From the NCBI GenBank assembly GCA_023897205.1, contig JAHWDD010000007.1, positions 3,534,001 through 3,598,000 on the forward strand: DNA of 64,000 nt, in the 5' to 3' direction. A program made the translations under genes and the position numbers. The stretch comes from Exophiala sp. HKRS030 (taxonomy: Eukaryota > Ascomycota > Eurotiomycetes > Chaetothyriales > Herpotrichiellaceae). Position 1 is the stretch's first letter; the number at the start of each line of letters is the position of its first letter. Below, piece after piece: positions 1 to 12,394 of this stretch. A model generated the notes under the pieces. It did no database searches. It had not been told where the DNA came from and saw only the letters and a program-made list of their open reading frames with translations.

Positions 1-952
1 CATAGTTCACTGTACCAATGTGACAGTCCGGAGTGTCAAGCTGGATATCAATGCTCGTGTCGTTCAGAGTTTGGTTATAGGACAGGCTGATGGGGGAACA
101 AGTAACATTCGGCATGAAAACCTCGACGGCAGCCAATGCCTCATACACATCTTTATCCGCGGGTGGTTGGATTGTGTAATTCGTCATAGCGGTAGTAGCC
201 GCTATAGTTGCTGGTGATACACTTGTTGCGTCGCTGTTGATCATGTAGGACCAGACAGGGTCGCTCGATAGGTTGGCGAAAGTCGTATCGTCATATTCGC
301 CTCCAAGTGAATAGACTGGTACAGGACCAACGTCCACGGAAAAACTGATGAATTCAGGAGCTACATCCTTCCAGAAGTTAAGAGCTTCAAATTCCGTGTT
401 AATGGTGACAGAAACATCATCATCAAAGGAGCTTTCACGGAGAACAAAAAGACCTGTCGAGACGACAATGATTGTCTTGAGCAATGCGAAGAGGCCCGTA
501 GATGCAACCACGGCCAAGTGTTTGTTCTTGATAGCCGCGATGAAGCTGTTGAATTGCATCGGCCACATATAGTCGAGTAAAACATTTTGCGACGCGGGCT
601 GTGGGCCTGCACGTAGTTCTTGCCATGGTTGGTTGACCTTGCAACAATAATCGACCTGTCTCCAAAGACTGACGACTATAACCAACACAGCAGTGGGCCC
701 GTATGTCCATGCGTAATGATTCGTGGTGACTGATAACGGGAAGCCATTGAGCTTATTCTTGAGATACCAGAGGACAACCAGGACTATCCAAAAAAGTGCA
801 AAGAGAGTCGTGAAAGCGATTAGAGTAGTGCGCCGAAGCCAGACTGGGCGCCAGGCTGATATACCATGCCGCACCAATGCAGTCGTCTGTGAGCCTTCTT
901 CGAGCACAGGATCGAGTTCCTGGGCGGTGCCTCTTGAACTCTGACGACTCAT
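1..952 (-). CDS. DUF3433-family membrane protein, 5' part (gene runs off the left edge)
   Basis: An open frame of 317 codons starts at an ATG (952-950) and is still open at base 1, so the 3' part lies outside the window. The visible protein has a polar N-terminus, then WRPVWLRR (about residues 34-41) leading into a membrane segment (about 43-63), a second hydrophobic segment near residues 84-100, LLDYMWPMQ near 126-134 and a third segment near 148-172. After this comes an extracellular-looking stretch with several N-glycosylation sequons (NLS, NYT, NVT, NQT, NDT). The WRP entry, the hydrophobic pair and the LLDY motif are the pattern of fungal DUF3433 proteins, large multi-pass membrane proteins of unknown biochemical role. 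No intron is evident in this part and the frame is unbroken. The family is a confident call; the function is unknown. Confidence 0.8.
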   Translation of the reverse strand, partial: MSRQSSRGTAQELDPVLEEGSQTTALVRHGISAWRPVWLRRTTLIAFTTLFALFWIVLVVLWYLKNKLNGFPLSVTTNHYAWTYGPTAVLVIVVSLWRQVDYCCKVNQPWQELRAGPQPASQNVLLDYMWPMQFNSFIAAIKNKHLAVVASTGLFALLKTIIVVSTGLFVLRESSFDDDVSVTINTEFEALNFWKDVAPEFISFSVDVGPVPVYSLGGEYDDTTFANLSSDPVWSYMINSDATSVSPATIAATTAMTNYTIQPPADKDVYEALAAVEVFMPNVTCSPISLSYNQTLNDTSIDIQLDTPDCHIGTVNY

Positions 953-2460
953 CACCTGTTTTTGAGATACCAATCGCGATCGAGGAGGACGACAGCCTGG
1001 TCCCGAGTGTCTTGCGTGTGCTAGTCGTTTAGTTCGCGAGCCTTTGAGGTGCAGTTTACTTTCTTGTGAGATTGTGCGAAGTCTGAGTTATGGCTCGAGA
1101 CTTTGACAAGGAGGTTTACTTATCAATACCAGAGTTTCGAGGCCCGACACTTGATGCGCCAGATACTAGGAAGCGAATCACGCCACGGGCCGAGAGTGTG
1201 AAGCAACAACCCTAGGTCTGGCTGATCTTCATAGCCCTTGGACCTTTCGTTTTAAGCGCTGCAAGGCTTGAGGATGCACAGCCCGTCGAATTGCGGCTCG
1301 AGATGCATCAGTTCTCTGCCTAGCTCTGCAACTAGCCCTGTTCTGTGCCATGCTTGCGAAACGCAACTTGGGGGCCAGCATTCAGATCGTGCCACAGCCT
1401 TGTGCGAATGTTACAATATTAGACAACTCACAAAAGTCTGCCTGTGACTGATGGCCATGGGCTCTCGAGTAGTATCGTCATATTGCGTAGTGATGGCTCA
1501 CCGGTCCAGGCAGACATAAAATATGGAAGGAGAGTGCTGATGAAGACGATGTTTGCCAGGTAATGATCGTCCAAAGAAGGTGGGGTCCAGAGCGATGGCA
1601 TCTAGGGCATGGACTCGACATCGCGGCGGCCAGTGGATCGCTCCGCAGCTATTTGATTAGTGACTCCCCTAAGTAATAAACCCGCCAATTTGTAACAGCG
1701 AGCCGGCTAAGTGAAATTCAGGCGTCCAAGCATCAACAGGCATGTGGTAAGTCAAGCAGTAGGGTTTTCAGAACGAGTGCTCTAAACAACAACATTCGGC
1801 TATGCATGTGGCGTAGAATGAAACACTTTTCAAGATCCTCAAATTCTGGGACGCCTAAATAAACCATTAGTTTAGTTACCGGTTGTCGGCCCGTGCCTGA
1901 AGTTGGAGGTCGTTAAGACCCCTGAGTAAGGAGGCTCAACTTTGACTTAGCCTCGCTGTTCTCTCGATGAACATTTACATCATGGTTTTCCAAAGACAGA
2001 ACGAGACCAAATATGTTATGAATATCGTTGGGAACTTTTGCACGCTATCTTCGCCCTGAATATATGGAATGGCATTGAAAGCATAGCACATAGTGCCAGT
2101 AATCGAGGCTCGCAAGCTTTGATAGTCTGAGATTTTGTGTCATTCGAGTATAGTCGATGGCTCCTGCAGCTTGATTAAAATCCATGGCGAATTTACAAGA
2201 TAGAAATGCCAATATACAATTGCTGGGAGTTTGGTGGGATATCTAGTAAGTATCTGCCACGATGCCTGTGGGCTCATTGTATCACTGACATAGTCGAGAG
2301 GTTTAGAGTCAAAAACCTTCTGATTCTGAGATTTCGATTGTCAGAGCTTCTGAATCTGTTTGGTCGCAGACGTGTTCCTCGTCCAGACGAAGGAGTTAAT
2401 CTTGTCGGTCAAACCCAAGCCACCAACTTGAAGATTCAGTTGGGTCGTGCTATTGGAGGT
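953..2460. other. Intergenic, upstream of the DUF3433 gene
   Basis: This 1.5 kb separates the start of the DUF3433 gene from the 3' end of the HET-NACHT-ankyrin gene. I see no coding frame with splice logic, no RNA gene and no repeat. It should contain the DUF3433 promoter and the 3' UTR of the neighbour. A 148-codon plus-strand frame over 2206-2652 runs antisense into the neighbour's last exon and is not credible. Confidence 0.5.
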
Positions 2461-5352
2461 CTAAACACCGTGCCTCGACAGACCCTGGGGATCGTCCTCT
2501 GCTTGCAAGCTGTCGAAGATGAGTTTTTTCACGGCTGGCTCATTCAGAGTCTCTTCCTTGCTGGCATCCTGAGCAAGAGCAGTGCGAAATTCTGTCCGCG
2601 GGTTCGTCCTGTTCATTCTAGAGCTTCCCCGGTATTGACCGCGCGCCAGTAGTATGTCTAAGACCTCCTTGTGCCCGTTGGCACGAGCCCAGTTCACGGC
2701 ATGCCAGCCAGGGTCATAGTCAGGATTATATGGATCGGCTCCGGCATCTAGGAGGAGTTTCACTACGTCTGCGTGGCCGCGGTAGCTGGCGATGCCAAGT
2801 GCGGTGGCACCAAATCGACCGCCATGCGCTTCAAGATCCGCACCGCTGTTGATGAGATATTTGACGATTGTGGTGAGACCGAATGATGAAGCGTAGTACA
2901 GTGGCGGGGTATCGGCGATTGCTTCGACGCGATGCTGTGGCAGAAGGACCTGCACCCACGCTAAGAACTTCTGCCTTGCTGGATCTCTGTCGGAGAAGAA
3001 TTTCTGCATCGCTATTGATAGCGAGGCTTTGACAACGGGCACTTTCTGGGCATGCAAGGCCCAGTGTAGTGAGGCATAGGTATAGAAAGGGAATCGTGTC
3101 AATCTATCCTCCAACAAGAATTTGTCTTTGCAAGGACCGCTTGCGAAGGCATCCATAGATAGATATGACAGACACTTCTCGGCGAAATGTTGGTTGGCAT
3201 TATCTTCTTCAAGATAGAAGTGTGGCATTGTTGCCTGTAATTTGGAGCTCGTTAAATATGTCTTCACCGAATGGTGCGCCAGTGAGACAACCCGTGTCTT
3301 TTCGTCAAAATCTACCAAGCCACCACAAACGCTGACCAAGTCCATGGGATATAGAAGTAGCTTGTCTTCGTCTAGGGGTCGAAGACCGGGAGTGACTTGT
3401 AGGGCTTGACAAAGCTCGTCCAATGTCAGAGGCCTTATACAGAATGTGAGAAACAGCAGAACTTCGATGACCATATCTTTGTCCCTCTCGTCTATTCGTG
3501 ATAAAAGCACTTCGTAAGTCTTGTCGAGTGTGACTGGCATTCCCGTCAAGGCCGCACGTATCTGACCTGGGGTTCTCAAATGTGCTAGATGTGCAATTTG
3601 GCACTGCACCCAGCGGAACCTTGAATTAAGTTAGTCGTTGCCATTTCTTCTACTGTAAGAGTTGCAAGTATGACTTACATGCCATTATTCCCCTGCGTGA
3701 GATGCTGGACGATTTCGCTTTTTATTTTGAGCGGCAGACCACGCATTCTGTCGTGTGTCTCAAGAAAAGCACGTACATATACATCCACGTCCTGCTGGAT
3801 ATCATACGGGTGCATTGACTGAATGCTCAACGAGGAAATCGGCAGTAAATACTCTTCAAAACCAGCCATGTTGATGCTAGACATGATGATCGTGCAGTGA
3901 GGCGCGAGGGATCTCAATGTTTCAAGGACCGATAAAGGCTCACTAGCCTCGTTGACCGCATCTATGACAATGAATGTCTTGCTTTGTCGCTGCGAGAACC
4001 GCGAGATTATCTCGATCATTTGTTCCAGTGGTAAGCGTTTCGCTTTTCCGTCACCACTTGCCAATTTTTCACGATAGAGGACGGACAATTCCTGGCAAAG
4101 GTCATCGTTATAGGCAGAGAACTGTGCCAAGATGGAACCGAACATGTTGGCCGTCAGCTGGCTGTCCGTGTCGTCAAACGAACAGTAGAAATATCCAACA
4201 GGCATCTCCGACCTGGTCCGTTGCAGGAGATCATCGATAATCGTTGACCTTGAATACGACGTTCATATGAGCGCTTTGTCCATGTCGAAGCTTCTTTTGG
4301 TATGACTTACATGAGAGTCGTTTTACCCGCGCCACCTATTGAAACTTAGCTCAAAACAATCGATGTGAGGAAGTGGTTCGACCAACTTATTCCACGCAGC
4401 CAAAGAAAAGATGCGTCCTCCGATGCCACCCAATGCTTGAAAGCCTGTCGTTCCAAAAACCAAGTGCCACTTCCAGCAGCTCGACTTCTGCTGATCCTGT
4501 CGTGGTACAGTTTAGGGTCGGCAGGCGACAGCCACCCTGGGAGTCTCTCAGAGACATCAAGTAAGGACGACCTCGGGCTCGATAGACTGGATTCAGTAGC
4601 AGAAATCTTGGATGATTGTGCCCTGGCGATCTCTTCTCGTAGACGCACGAAAGCATTGTCCCCTCACCGTAGATAAGAGGCATGAAGATATTGAAGAGTC
4701 CCAAAAGACAATACGCCTTGTCTTCGGGTTTTTTGGTATTGCGCCCACTAGCCCAAGAAAGTCGATCGTCAACAGAAAAGTCCGATAGAGGATCTCCACG
4801 GAGGGCGGGTAGAGGGATTTTTGTGATTCTGTGAATCAACGATTCCAATGTCTTCTTGCTGCCTAAACGGTGTCCCTCACGAGAAAAGAACTCGACGGAC
4901 GCAGGAGCCAGGAGTTCCTGCAGAGTCCAGCCGCGTGTAAACCACCGACTCTTACGGAACGCCGCTTCCCACGACGGCGGTTGAGTTTGATCTTCCGCAG
5001 AAGCATTCGGCGCTGACACGTTGGAAAGGTAGACATAGCACTTTGCCGCAGCACGGTACCATCGAAACATGGACGTGATGGACTCCTGGAGCTCAGCATG
5101 ATTGGCTCTATTAATGCAACATGTATCTATCCAAAAGTATTGCAACCCGTCTCTTGCCGCTTGCGCTCCACAGAATTCTAGTTTCGTCCACCCTGCCTTG
5201 CCCTCAGTCTGCCCCTTTTCAATGTCCTCCAGAGTTACCTCGTCATCTTCGGCGCCCCATGTGTGTGACAGGATCGCATAGGCTGGAATATCATCGAAGA
5301 GGTCCCGTGTCACGCTCACCTCCCCGGTAGGACTGCGCTTTAGGAGGCGCAT
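2461..5352 (-). CDS. HET-NACHT-ankyrin NLR-like protein, with an apparent one-base frame break
   Basis: Four exons: 5352-4387, 4335-4311, 4248-3679, 3619-2461. The introns, 4336-4386, 4249-4310 and 3620-3678, have GT..AG ends and join in frame. The HET domain (about residues 25-165) shows AILSHTWG, FWIDTCCI and RGWTLQELLAP. A linker with GTWFLERQAFKHWV leads to a NACHT P-loop (GISGAGKTTLM) that is split by the first intron. The Walker B region is FIVIDAVNEA, and exon 4 starts with the conserved GMFRW-type motif. The C-terminus carries about three ankyrin-like repeats (GATALGIASYRGHADVVKLL). Such proteins act in heterokaryon incompatibility or innate-like recognition: HET triggers the response, NACHT oligomerises, and ankyrins sense. 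After MPLIYGEG (about residue 229) the frame is lost and resumes one base out at the conserved VRLREEIARA motif. The break lies at a 4-base C run (4660-4663, plus strand). Exon lengths total 2720, one base short of a multiple of three. Either an assembly under-call or a disabled allele would explain this. Confidence 0.85.
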
Positions 5353-7523
5353 AGGTTAACGAACTTCGGGATGAAATGTAAAATGCATATCAACAGGATA
5401 CTCGGTGCCTCCAAGAATACAGCTGTATTAGGGTCTTGTGGGACTGGTAACAACTAGGGATCCAAGTCAGATGTGAAATCAACGAACTGGCAATCAGCTG
5501 CGGCTATCATTGAGGCTCAGGCTGTGCTCGTTCAGCGATGTTGAATTGGAGGGGATGAATGTCTGTTCCACATATTCTAAAGCGGTTCGAAAGTGACAGT
5601 TATGCTCTAACTACATAAGGCGATTGACGCAAATAGAAACGACCCACGAGTCAACCTGGGAACGCGGTATGGGGTCTAGTTTCGAGCCAAGAATTGTTAA
5701 CGCTCGGGCGTCGGTACTCACTGTACTCAAGAACTACTACTGTTCATTGTCTTGATTTCGAGATTCCAGTCTGATTGACCTTGTGAGAGCCGCGTGGGTT
5801 GGCCATGTAACAATCATTCAGGGAATTATCATTCATTCTCGTTGTGGACCTTGCCGCTCTAATACACTCTTCAGCGTCCATCTCCTTTGGGGCCCAACTG
5901 ACATCTCCACGATCTTACGTATACCCAGGCTGGACTGGTGAGTGGGGCGACGAGTCTTCTTCTGCTGAACACCTGATGAAACCTCAACAAGCATCATGCA
6001 TGAACTTGAGGCAGAATCCAGAAATAGTGCCAGGTACTAGCTCTATCCCGGACACTCACGCACTATACATATGGTCTTGTCATTTGTTCGCTTGACGGTT
6101 TTTGATCCTTCGACATTGCCTACACCCACTTGACTTCAAATCAAACCAATCAATAGGCGAAACTCGTCACGAGCCTGACTAGAGATGCCCGTGAGCAACT
6201 CCTGCACTAGGGATGACCAGAGAGACTGCCTTGCTTGCAGAAGACAAGGTTGATCCGTTCTGCGGCGATGCAGCTGATTCCGAGGAGGTAACGCCAGAGC
6301 TAGATTCATTATTGTTGTGTTGGTTGGACGACACGCATCTTCGTTCTACGCGTCTCCGAGACCGCTAGCAACAACAGACTGTCATCATCGATCGTGGTTT
6401 GGAAATGGAATCCGCTGGATGCAACCATACTCGGTTGAGCAAAGACATGTCGTAGGACAGGCACTGCGTGACTCTCTGGACACTCTGCACGAATTTGGAA
6501 AAAAAGATGCCCAGTTTTCACTACTGGCGATCACCTTGGCTTTGACAACCATATATGTACTGTACGTGGAGATGACGCTTCTATCCTGATGAACAGCCAT
6601 AAACCCCCAGAATGCTACAGAGGGGAACCTAGTTGCAATCGAAAGCGCCGACGAGACGCAAGCCTGGGATGCTTGAGCACCTCGCGGCAGAAGTTCTGGA
6701 CGGGGCTTGTGGAAACGTGCCAACCTCTGTCCATGGTCTGATTCCCAAGAGAAGAAACCCTCAGCACATGAACCCAGCATTTGCATCGACTAGAGGGCAA
6801 GACATTCTGTACGGAGTAGATGCTCTACTCGATTGGTGAGCTGCCCCTTCCATCTACAAGCCATTGAGATTCGTCGCCAGATGCGATGGGCATCAATCCT
6901 TGACGCTCGGCATGTGCATCGTTCTGCGGAGAAAAGATTGAACCCTGCAAACACTACTGAGTTCTGTAGACTGTACGTAGGGCTTGTAGACCATGTAATG
7001 GCGTGTCGAGATTGAGGTGCAAGTGTTGACAAACAAACAATATCGACCAGAACATGAAGTGTACGCCCCGACAACGCACGAAACCAACGCGAGCTTCCCA
7101 GTCGAGTGCTTAGAATCTGGGGTGGAGGGTACAGTAAGCACTTTGATATAATGAGCCCCTGATGATGTTGCCTTGGTTGGCAGGGTAGTTGCTTGTTACT
7201 TTGGTCATTGACCAATCATGTCTGATGCATAGACCTCTGAGAAAGGGGTATGACCGGAGAAGGGAGGGAGGAGTGATGGGATACGCTTAAGACGTGAGCT
7301 CCACTTGCAGGCAACAGTGTTTCAGTCATGGTGTCCCCCTCTATCAACAGGGCAGTGCAGTGTTCGACTGTATAGGATATGTTGTGTATTAAAAAGTGCG
7401 CCTCTTCCAACTTGATGCAGTGCGTGAACAGCTTGGAAGCCAGTACTTGATTTCTGTATCGGACATCAAATCCCCTCGGAAGTAATTGATTCACTCAAGA
7501 ACACCAAACACCAAACATCCACA
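5353..7523. other. Intergenic, 2.2 kb, no gene recognised
   Basis: This stretch lies between the divergently transcribed HET-NACHT-ankyrin gene (-) and the small membrane-protein gene (+), so it should hold both promoters. Several short frames exist on both strands (the largest is 141 codons, minus strand, 6790-7215), but none has recognisable domains, splice partners or a plausible composition. No clear repeat was seen. Confidence 0.45.
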
Positions 7524-8196
7524 ATGGCATCCCGCATTGGCGTTCTTGTTGCTCCCAATCTCGAAGATGCAGTGCGGGCTGTTTTGTTGCTCAACAATTC
7601 TGTGGCAATAGTCTTCAGCTTCATCGGACTCGAACCTGCTCTCATAGCCTTAGGTACTATCTTCGCAATCTCCATTCTTTTCAACTTGGGCTCCATCTTG
7701 GCAAATCCTATTTCGTCTCGACTTCGACTCAAGGAGAACAAGCCGGTGTCCCCATATCTACCAGCCTTGGCTCTGGAGTTCGTCGGAACAGTAACATTTC
7801 TCATCCTGTACATTTTGGCCGTTGTGGTTGTGTTGGATGGCGAGTATTGGCAAACCGACCTTACCTTTATCCACGCTTACGCCACTGTCGGCGCTTTGGT
7901 CGCCTTGTAAGTTGGGCCCGAGCCTCCTGTGATCATTGTGCAGCTGACTGATATCATGGTGCAGTGTCTTGCATAGCTTCCTAACAATTCTCAAGACCCG
8001 GCAATATCTTCATTATCGACGCAGCTTTACCGAGCGTTGTCCTCACTGTCACCACAAGATCGAGGGAGGATTCGAAAACGAAGCACCAACTTCTTCCAAC
8101 CAAGTTGCGACACCCGGGCCTCACACTAGGCGAGACAGCTTTTCTGCAAACTCAGTCGGCGACGCCGAGAGTGACAGCTTGATCATGAAGCCATGA
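7524..8196 (+). CDS. Small four-helix membrane protein with a CPHC-containing tail
   Basis: Two exons, 7524-7906 and 7965-8196, with a 58-bp intron (GTAAGT...GTGCAG) give a 204-residue protein. The start sits in a good context (CCACAATGGC). Hydrophobic segments lie near residues 17-36, 38-60, 79-103 and 113-135, with short loops between them. The second exon completes the last helix (LHSFLTIL) and adds a basic stretch (KTRQYLHYRR), then RCPHCHHKIE, a short Cys/His cluster that could bind metal. A Ser/Asn-rich acidic tail of about 45 residues follows. Four helices with cytoplasmic ends recall MARVEL-like fungal membrane proteins, but I see no diagnostic motif, so no family is claimed. The splice join is supported because it restores a frame that ends cleanly at TGA. 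The gene is isolated, with 6.8 kb of non-coding DNA downstream. Confidence 0.7.
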
Positions 8197-8729
8197 AACC
8201 TGTGGGAACGCACACCGTGGTTGCTGTACTCTAATGTCCACCAGAGACTCTGGTATAGCACCAGAATGAGCCTTTCATCTTTCTGCAACAATAGCGCAGT
8301 GGATAGGAGCAGCTGGAGACAGGGAATATAGTATGAGGAATTCAGAGATTGCATAGCGCAATGATTTTGTTGTGTCCTTCTCACAGGGCACTGGGAAGAA
8401 GGAATCGATTCGCAATTGTTAAAACACTTCAGAGGAAACTTTCTCACCTCATTGGAAGGAGAAGATTGCCCTACTTTCATTTTTCCATTGTCGTTTTGGT
8501 GAAAGCATCTGTCCTTAATCGAACAAACCCAAATAGCGAGGACTGTAGCGCGAGCGATTGGTGGCTTTGAGGCTCGTAGCTCTATGGGAACAGATGACCA
8601 GCTATCCCCAAATTGAAGCTTGCTATCGGTGTACAGCCATGTCGAAAAGATCCTTTGTCACCACAACTCACTTGGAAGATGGCTGGAACTGACTAGTTCT
8701 GTCGTTTGACATGAGTATTAGCAAAGAGT
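8197..8729. other. Intergenic downstream of the small membrane-protein gene
   Basis: No coding frame or RNA gene is recognisable here. The segment probably contains the 3' UTR of the upstream gene. Confidence 0.4.
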
Positions 8730-8960
8730 AATGCAACCGGGCATGTCCCACATGAGTGGCCGGGGGCCACGGCCGCACGAGCAAGTCGGACGCCCGTCGG
8801 CCCTAGTCAGCCCCTGGGGGAAGGTACCGTGGGCTACGGTGCTACCTGGGCCCGCTAAGTAGAGCTTCTGGAAAACGTGGCAAGCGACGCCACCCCGAGT
8901 CTGGAACCCCGCCGGAGGAGCCGCCCCGGAAAGCCTTACCAATTGAGACGTTGTTGCGTG
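8730..8960 (-). repeat. GC-rich structured island, possible tRNA-related SINE relic
   Basis: This segment is much more GC-rich than its flanks and has several self-complementary blocks, for example GGTACCGTGGGCTACGGTGC at about 8822-8841. On the minus strand its head reads CGTCTCAATTGGTAAGGC, close to a tRNA D-arm and pol III A box. About 45 bases further on is GGGGTTCCAGACTC, close to a B box with one extra base. That order and spacing suit a tRNA-derived SINE or a decayed tRNA-like gene. No intact cloverleaf, poly-A tail or target-site duplication could be shown, and no second copy was seen in the window. The identity is therefore tentative. Confidence 0.3.
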
Positions 8961-11900
8961 GCCGAGCTGTGGTAAATTGGTAATGCTTTTGAGGTTAGAA
9001 GAGCTCATCTTGGAAAACGATACCTCATCGTAGTGCTCAGCTAGATGGGCAGGACTCAGTAGCAGGCGGCATCAGCTTCTTCAATGTGGACGACTAAGGT
9101 TATTGCCTCGCCCACCACCCGCCAATGTCATCAAGGTTATCCCAACCTGTGAGTCGGGCGGTAATGATCGGAATGGCTGGCATGGATCAGTTGCATCAGA
9201 GGAGTTAGATTTAGAGGGGAGGTCATCCTTCAAACCATCGTGACATCAAAAGCATATCAGACTTGATCACTACTCCGTAGTACAGCGCGTAGATCTGTGC
9301 CAATCAGGCAGAGTGACGGAGAAGTTATTCCAAGTTGCAACAAGATTCGATTCTCGGTCGATTATTGGCAAGATCTTTGACTTCCCCCTAGTAACAGTGG
9401 CGCGATCGGCGTAGGTTCGTCACGATCGGCATGTGGTCAAGGATGGACCTCTTAACAACGAGATATGCCCGAAATCCAGTTGTGGCCAAACACCAAGCCA
9501 TACTGCTGAATAGGGACGTGGTACCTTGCGTATTCGCGTAAGAAACCCAGAAGACCCAAATACTCGGGATCAGCAGCCGTCAGCGAGCGGTGGAGAGGCA
9601 AAGGACTCGGGCATAACTCAGGACCCAGCTGGCCTGTCTATGTCTCACCTTGGATATTCATTACTATTCAACCACCAGTGGCCAAAACAAATGGCGAGTG
9701 GGAGTGCAAGGCTGCAGCAGAAAGTGTGGCAAGGCGTCATGGAGTATCAGGCTTCCTACACCACTGGTCAATAACGGTGACCATAGTTTTACAGCCAAGA
9801 CTCATGGTTGAACGTCAGTTCAAATAGCTCAGCCTTATTCGAAAGCATTTGTTGGGAAAGTTCGCCTGGTTGCAGGCCCACTCAGACCTCCGTCGGCCTA
9901 AACCTTTAGTCTGATGAACCTGGGAGCGTGTCAGCCGGCCACCCAGCAGCGATTCACAGAGTTTAGTGACTACCCTGATACAAGTTAGTAACAAGGCCAA
10001 ATTTCGGGCCCAATTTCGGGGTCTTGTGTGTGGTTCGTAACTCTGAGCCGTGGCAAGCCTTCAGGTCGGATACCTGCTCCACCTGCTCTTATTGTTTACA
10101 GGATCACAAGCCAGAGGTATAACCATCAACCTTGACACTTAAGACGGAATTCTGAGGACCGGAGCGAGAAATGAGATCCCAACCTCTGAATCTGACCAGA
10201 CACGCCAGACAGTCAAGCCCCGCCAGCGACCCAGCAGTTTGGTCGACCTGCGAGAAGTGGATTGGAGCAGTATATTACAATGTGTGTTTGACAGATATGG
10301 AACACATGGGTGCTGGAATGAATGGCTTTCAAGATCCATCCACGTGCAGCAATGTTAGTCATAAAAATTGAGATGCCGGAACCATTGTGAAATTTGCTGC
10401 AAGTCATGTGTATACTGACTCCGTTGCGCGGTTGGATCAAGGCCGTCCTGATCCCTAGTTCACGCTGGTACTCCGTACAATAGACGGGTTAAGCCCGTTT
10501 AGAGGTCAAGCATTGGGATCGCGCTGAACACTCTGAGCGGATCACAGTGCCGCCTGTGATTGCTTTGCCCCGAACAAAGCCCTAGAAAGATGTCTTGACA
10601 CTTCGGGTGGGGTAAGTTATGACTTTGTTAGTTATGACCACGCATCGGTGGTTTCGTGTCAGCTGGGATATGGCATTTTGGCAGAACAGTCGTAACCTGG
10701 ACGTGGGTGAGTTAGCAAAAGCTTCCATCCAGCATTTATGCACTACGTCCATGTTAAGCGTAAAGTCAAATTCGACCCTGCGTTTCGCCAATGCGCCGAA
10801 CGCAAATGGTCAAATTTCGGAGTTGGTAGTGAGGATAAAGTTCACCTAAAATGCGAGTAATAACAATGCCCCTCGTTGCTCACCAGTCGGACTGCCTGGA
10901 GGCAGTTGGCAACGAGGTCTTCACTCACCGTTTATCCCGGGCTGGTGCAGATTTCGTGTCCGAGGACGTACGGAGAGTCAGAGTGCAGGTGTCCTGTAGT
11001 GTCCGCTTGCGCACCGTAGGCGATGTCTCATGCATGGACGTAATCACAGACTTGAGTTACGGGGGATAGAAGTCTTTGATTCGTCATAGTCTTGGAGTCT
11101 TGGGGTGGAGCGCTGGACTATTCCGTAGACTCTGACGTTCGTTTGACAGGAGACGAGGTACAGTACTTGTTCCCGAAACTATCGAGATTTCAGAGTCGAC
11201 AGGGCGTATTTGCGAGCAAAGGACGCCACCTGATTTCGAATAGAGGAGGGACGATTGGACTACTTACTTGGTTAACTCTGGCACACTGGGAGAATCTATG
11301 ATGTCTGGTGGCTGTCAACGATGGGGCGTGAAATCGTGATGGTGAGACTGACACCAGAGGCGGATGAAAGTCAACTTTTTTTTTCTCTGAAGTTAGTGTG
11401 GCCCTGCAGGGATGCCGAGACGAGGATTGCCGATGGCAGGTGCGCAACAAGGCCGAAGAGTGCATTTTCCAAGTCGTTAGCAAGGCGCTAGCAGGTGAAT
11501 AGTTGAGTGTGTGTAGCTGTGAGTGGCTGTAGGTGCGTGTAAGTGCCTAGCGTGCAACGCCTATTGAATTGGCCAAAGAGATTGCCCCTTTGAGTAACTA
11601 GTGCCAGAGTTTTCCCCACCGGGCCGTCAAACGGCAGGCACGCCGCAAGCCCCACGACACACGAGAACGGCATATACCACGAGTGACCACGTACGTGCGT
11701 GCGATGACGGGTTCATAGCGAATGGATTTGGATCTCATCAACGGTCAAGGGTCGAGCGAATGCTCCGAACATTACCGGGCCGCACTCAAGGACGCCATAT
11801 TCCAATTTAGTGAATGAGCCACCGGGTGGACAGAAAGTGCAAAGTATAAGTGCCGCCTTGCTGATGAACAGTGTACGGAGGAGAGCACCCGAACAGCGGA

Positions 11901-12394
11901 AAGCTCTTCCTCGCTAAGCTAGGCAAACCATGTAGGTGCTATGTACTCCGTATGACGAGAAAATAGTTGGTTCTACGAGACGGGTCTTTAATGATCTACA
12001 GAGCCAAATCCCCGCCATGAGGGGATGGTGGAAGACTGGAAGTAGAAGTGACACCCTCAGATGGTTGAGATTAATCGATTGTACTTTGATCAGAAGATGG
12101 ACATGATGTCAAGCTAACATCATGGTCGATTTAGCTCGAGACTTGTTTGAGTGACAGACCCGGGGAGAGGATGAGGAGGAAGATTAGAGGCCTAAGGGCC
12201 CTTGGGCGGTACCTAGCGATCCAGTTGGTGACAGGCATTTAGCAAGTGAGATTGATACCTGTACATGATCGACACGAGCTCGGGATGTTTGGAGGGAGAT
12301 ATTGAGAATCGAGATGGTGTTACTATCGATAAATAAATTGATGTTTATTGCCGAAGGATCGACATGATCAGTGGAAGCCGAAGTCAAGCTAGGG
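8961..12394. other. Gene desert, first part
   Basis: About 3.4 kb with only short scattered frames and no family motif or splice logic on either strand. Exact TACGGAGTA/TACTCCGTA copies occur at 9271-9279, 10469-10477 and 11944-11952. It may be old mobile-element debris, but I could not recognise any transposase, reverse transcriptase or long terminal repeat. Confidence 0.4.

Noticed and set aside
2206..2652. 148-codon plus-strand frame
   Set aside because: It runs antisense into the ankyrin exon of the HET-NACHT gene and has no domain; the minus-strand exon is clearly the real one.
8734..8960. SRP RNA or 5S rRNA as explanation for the GC-rich island
   Set aside because: I could not match the SRP helix 8 signature or 5S internal control sequence; only loose tRNA-like boxes are visible.
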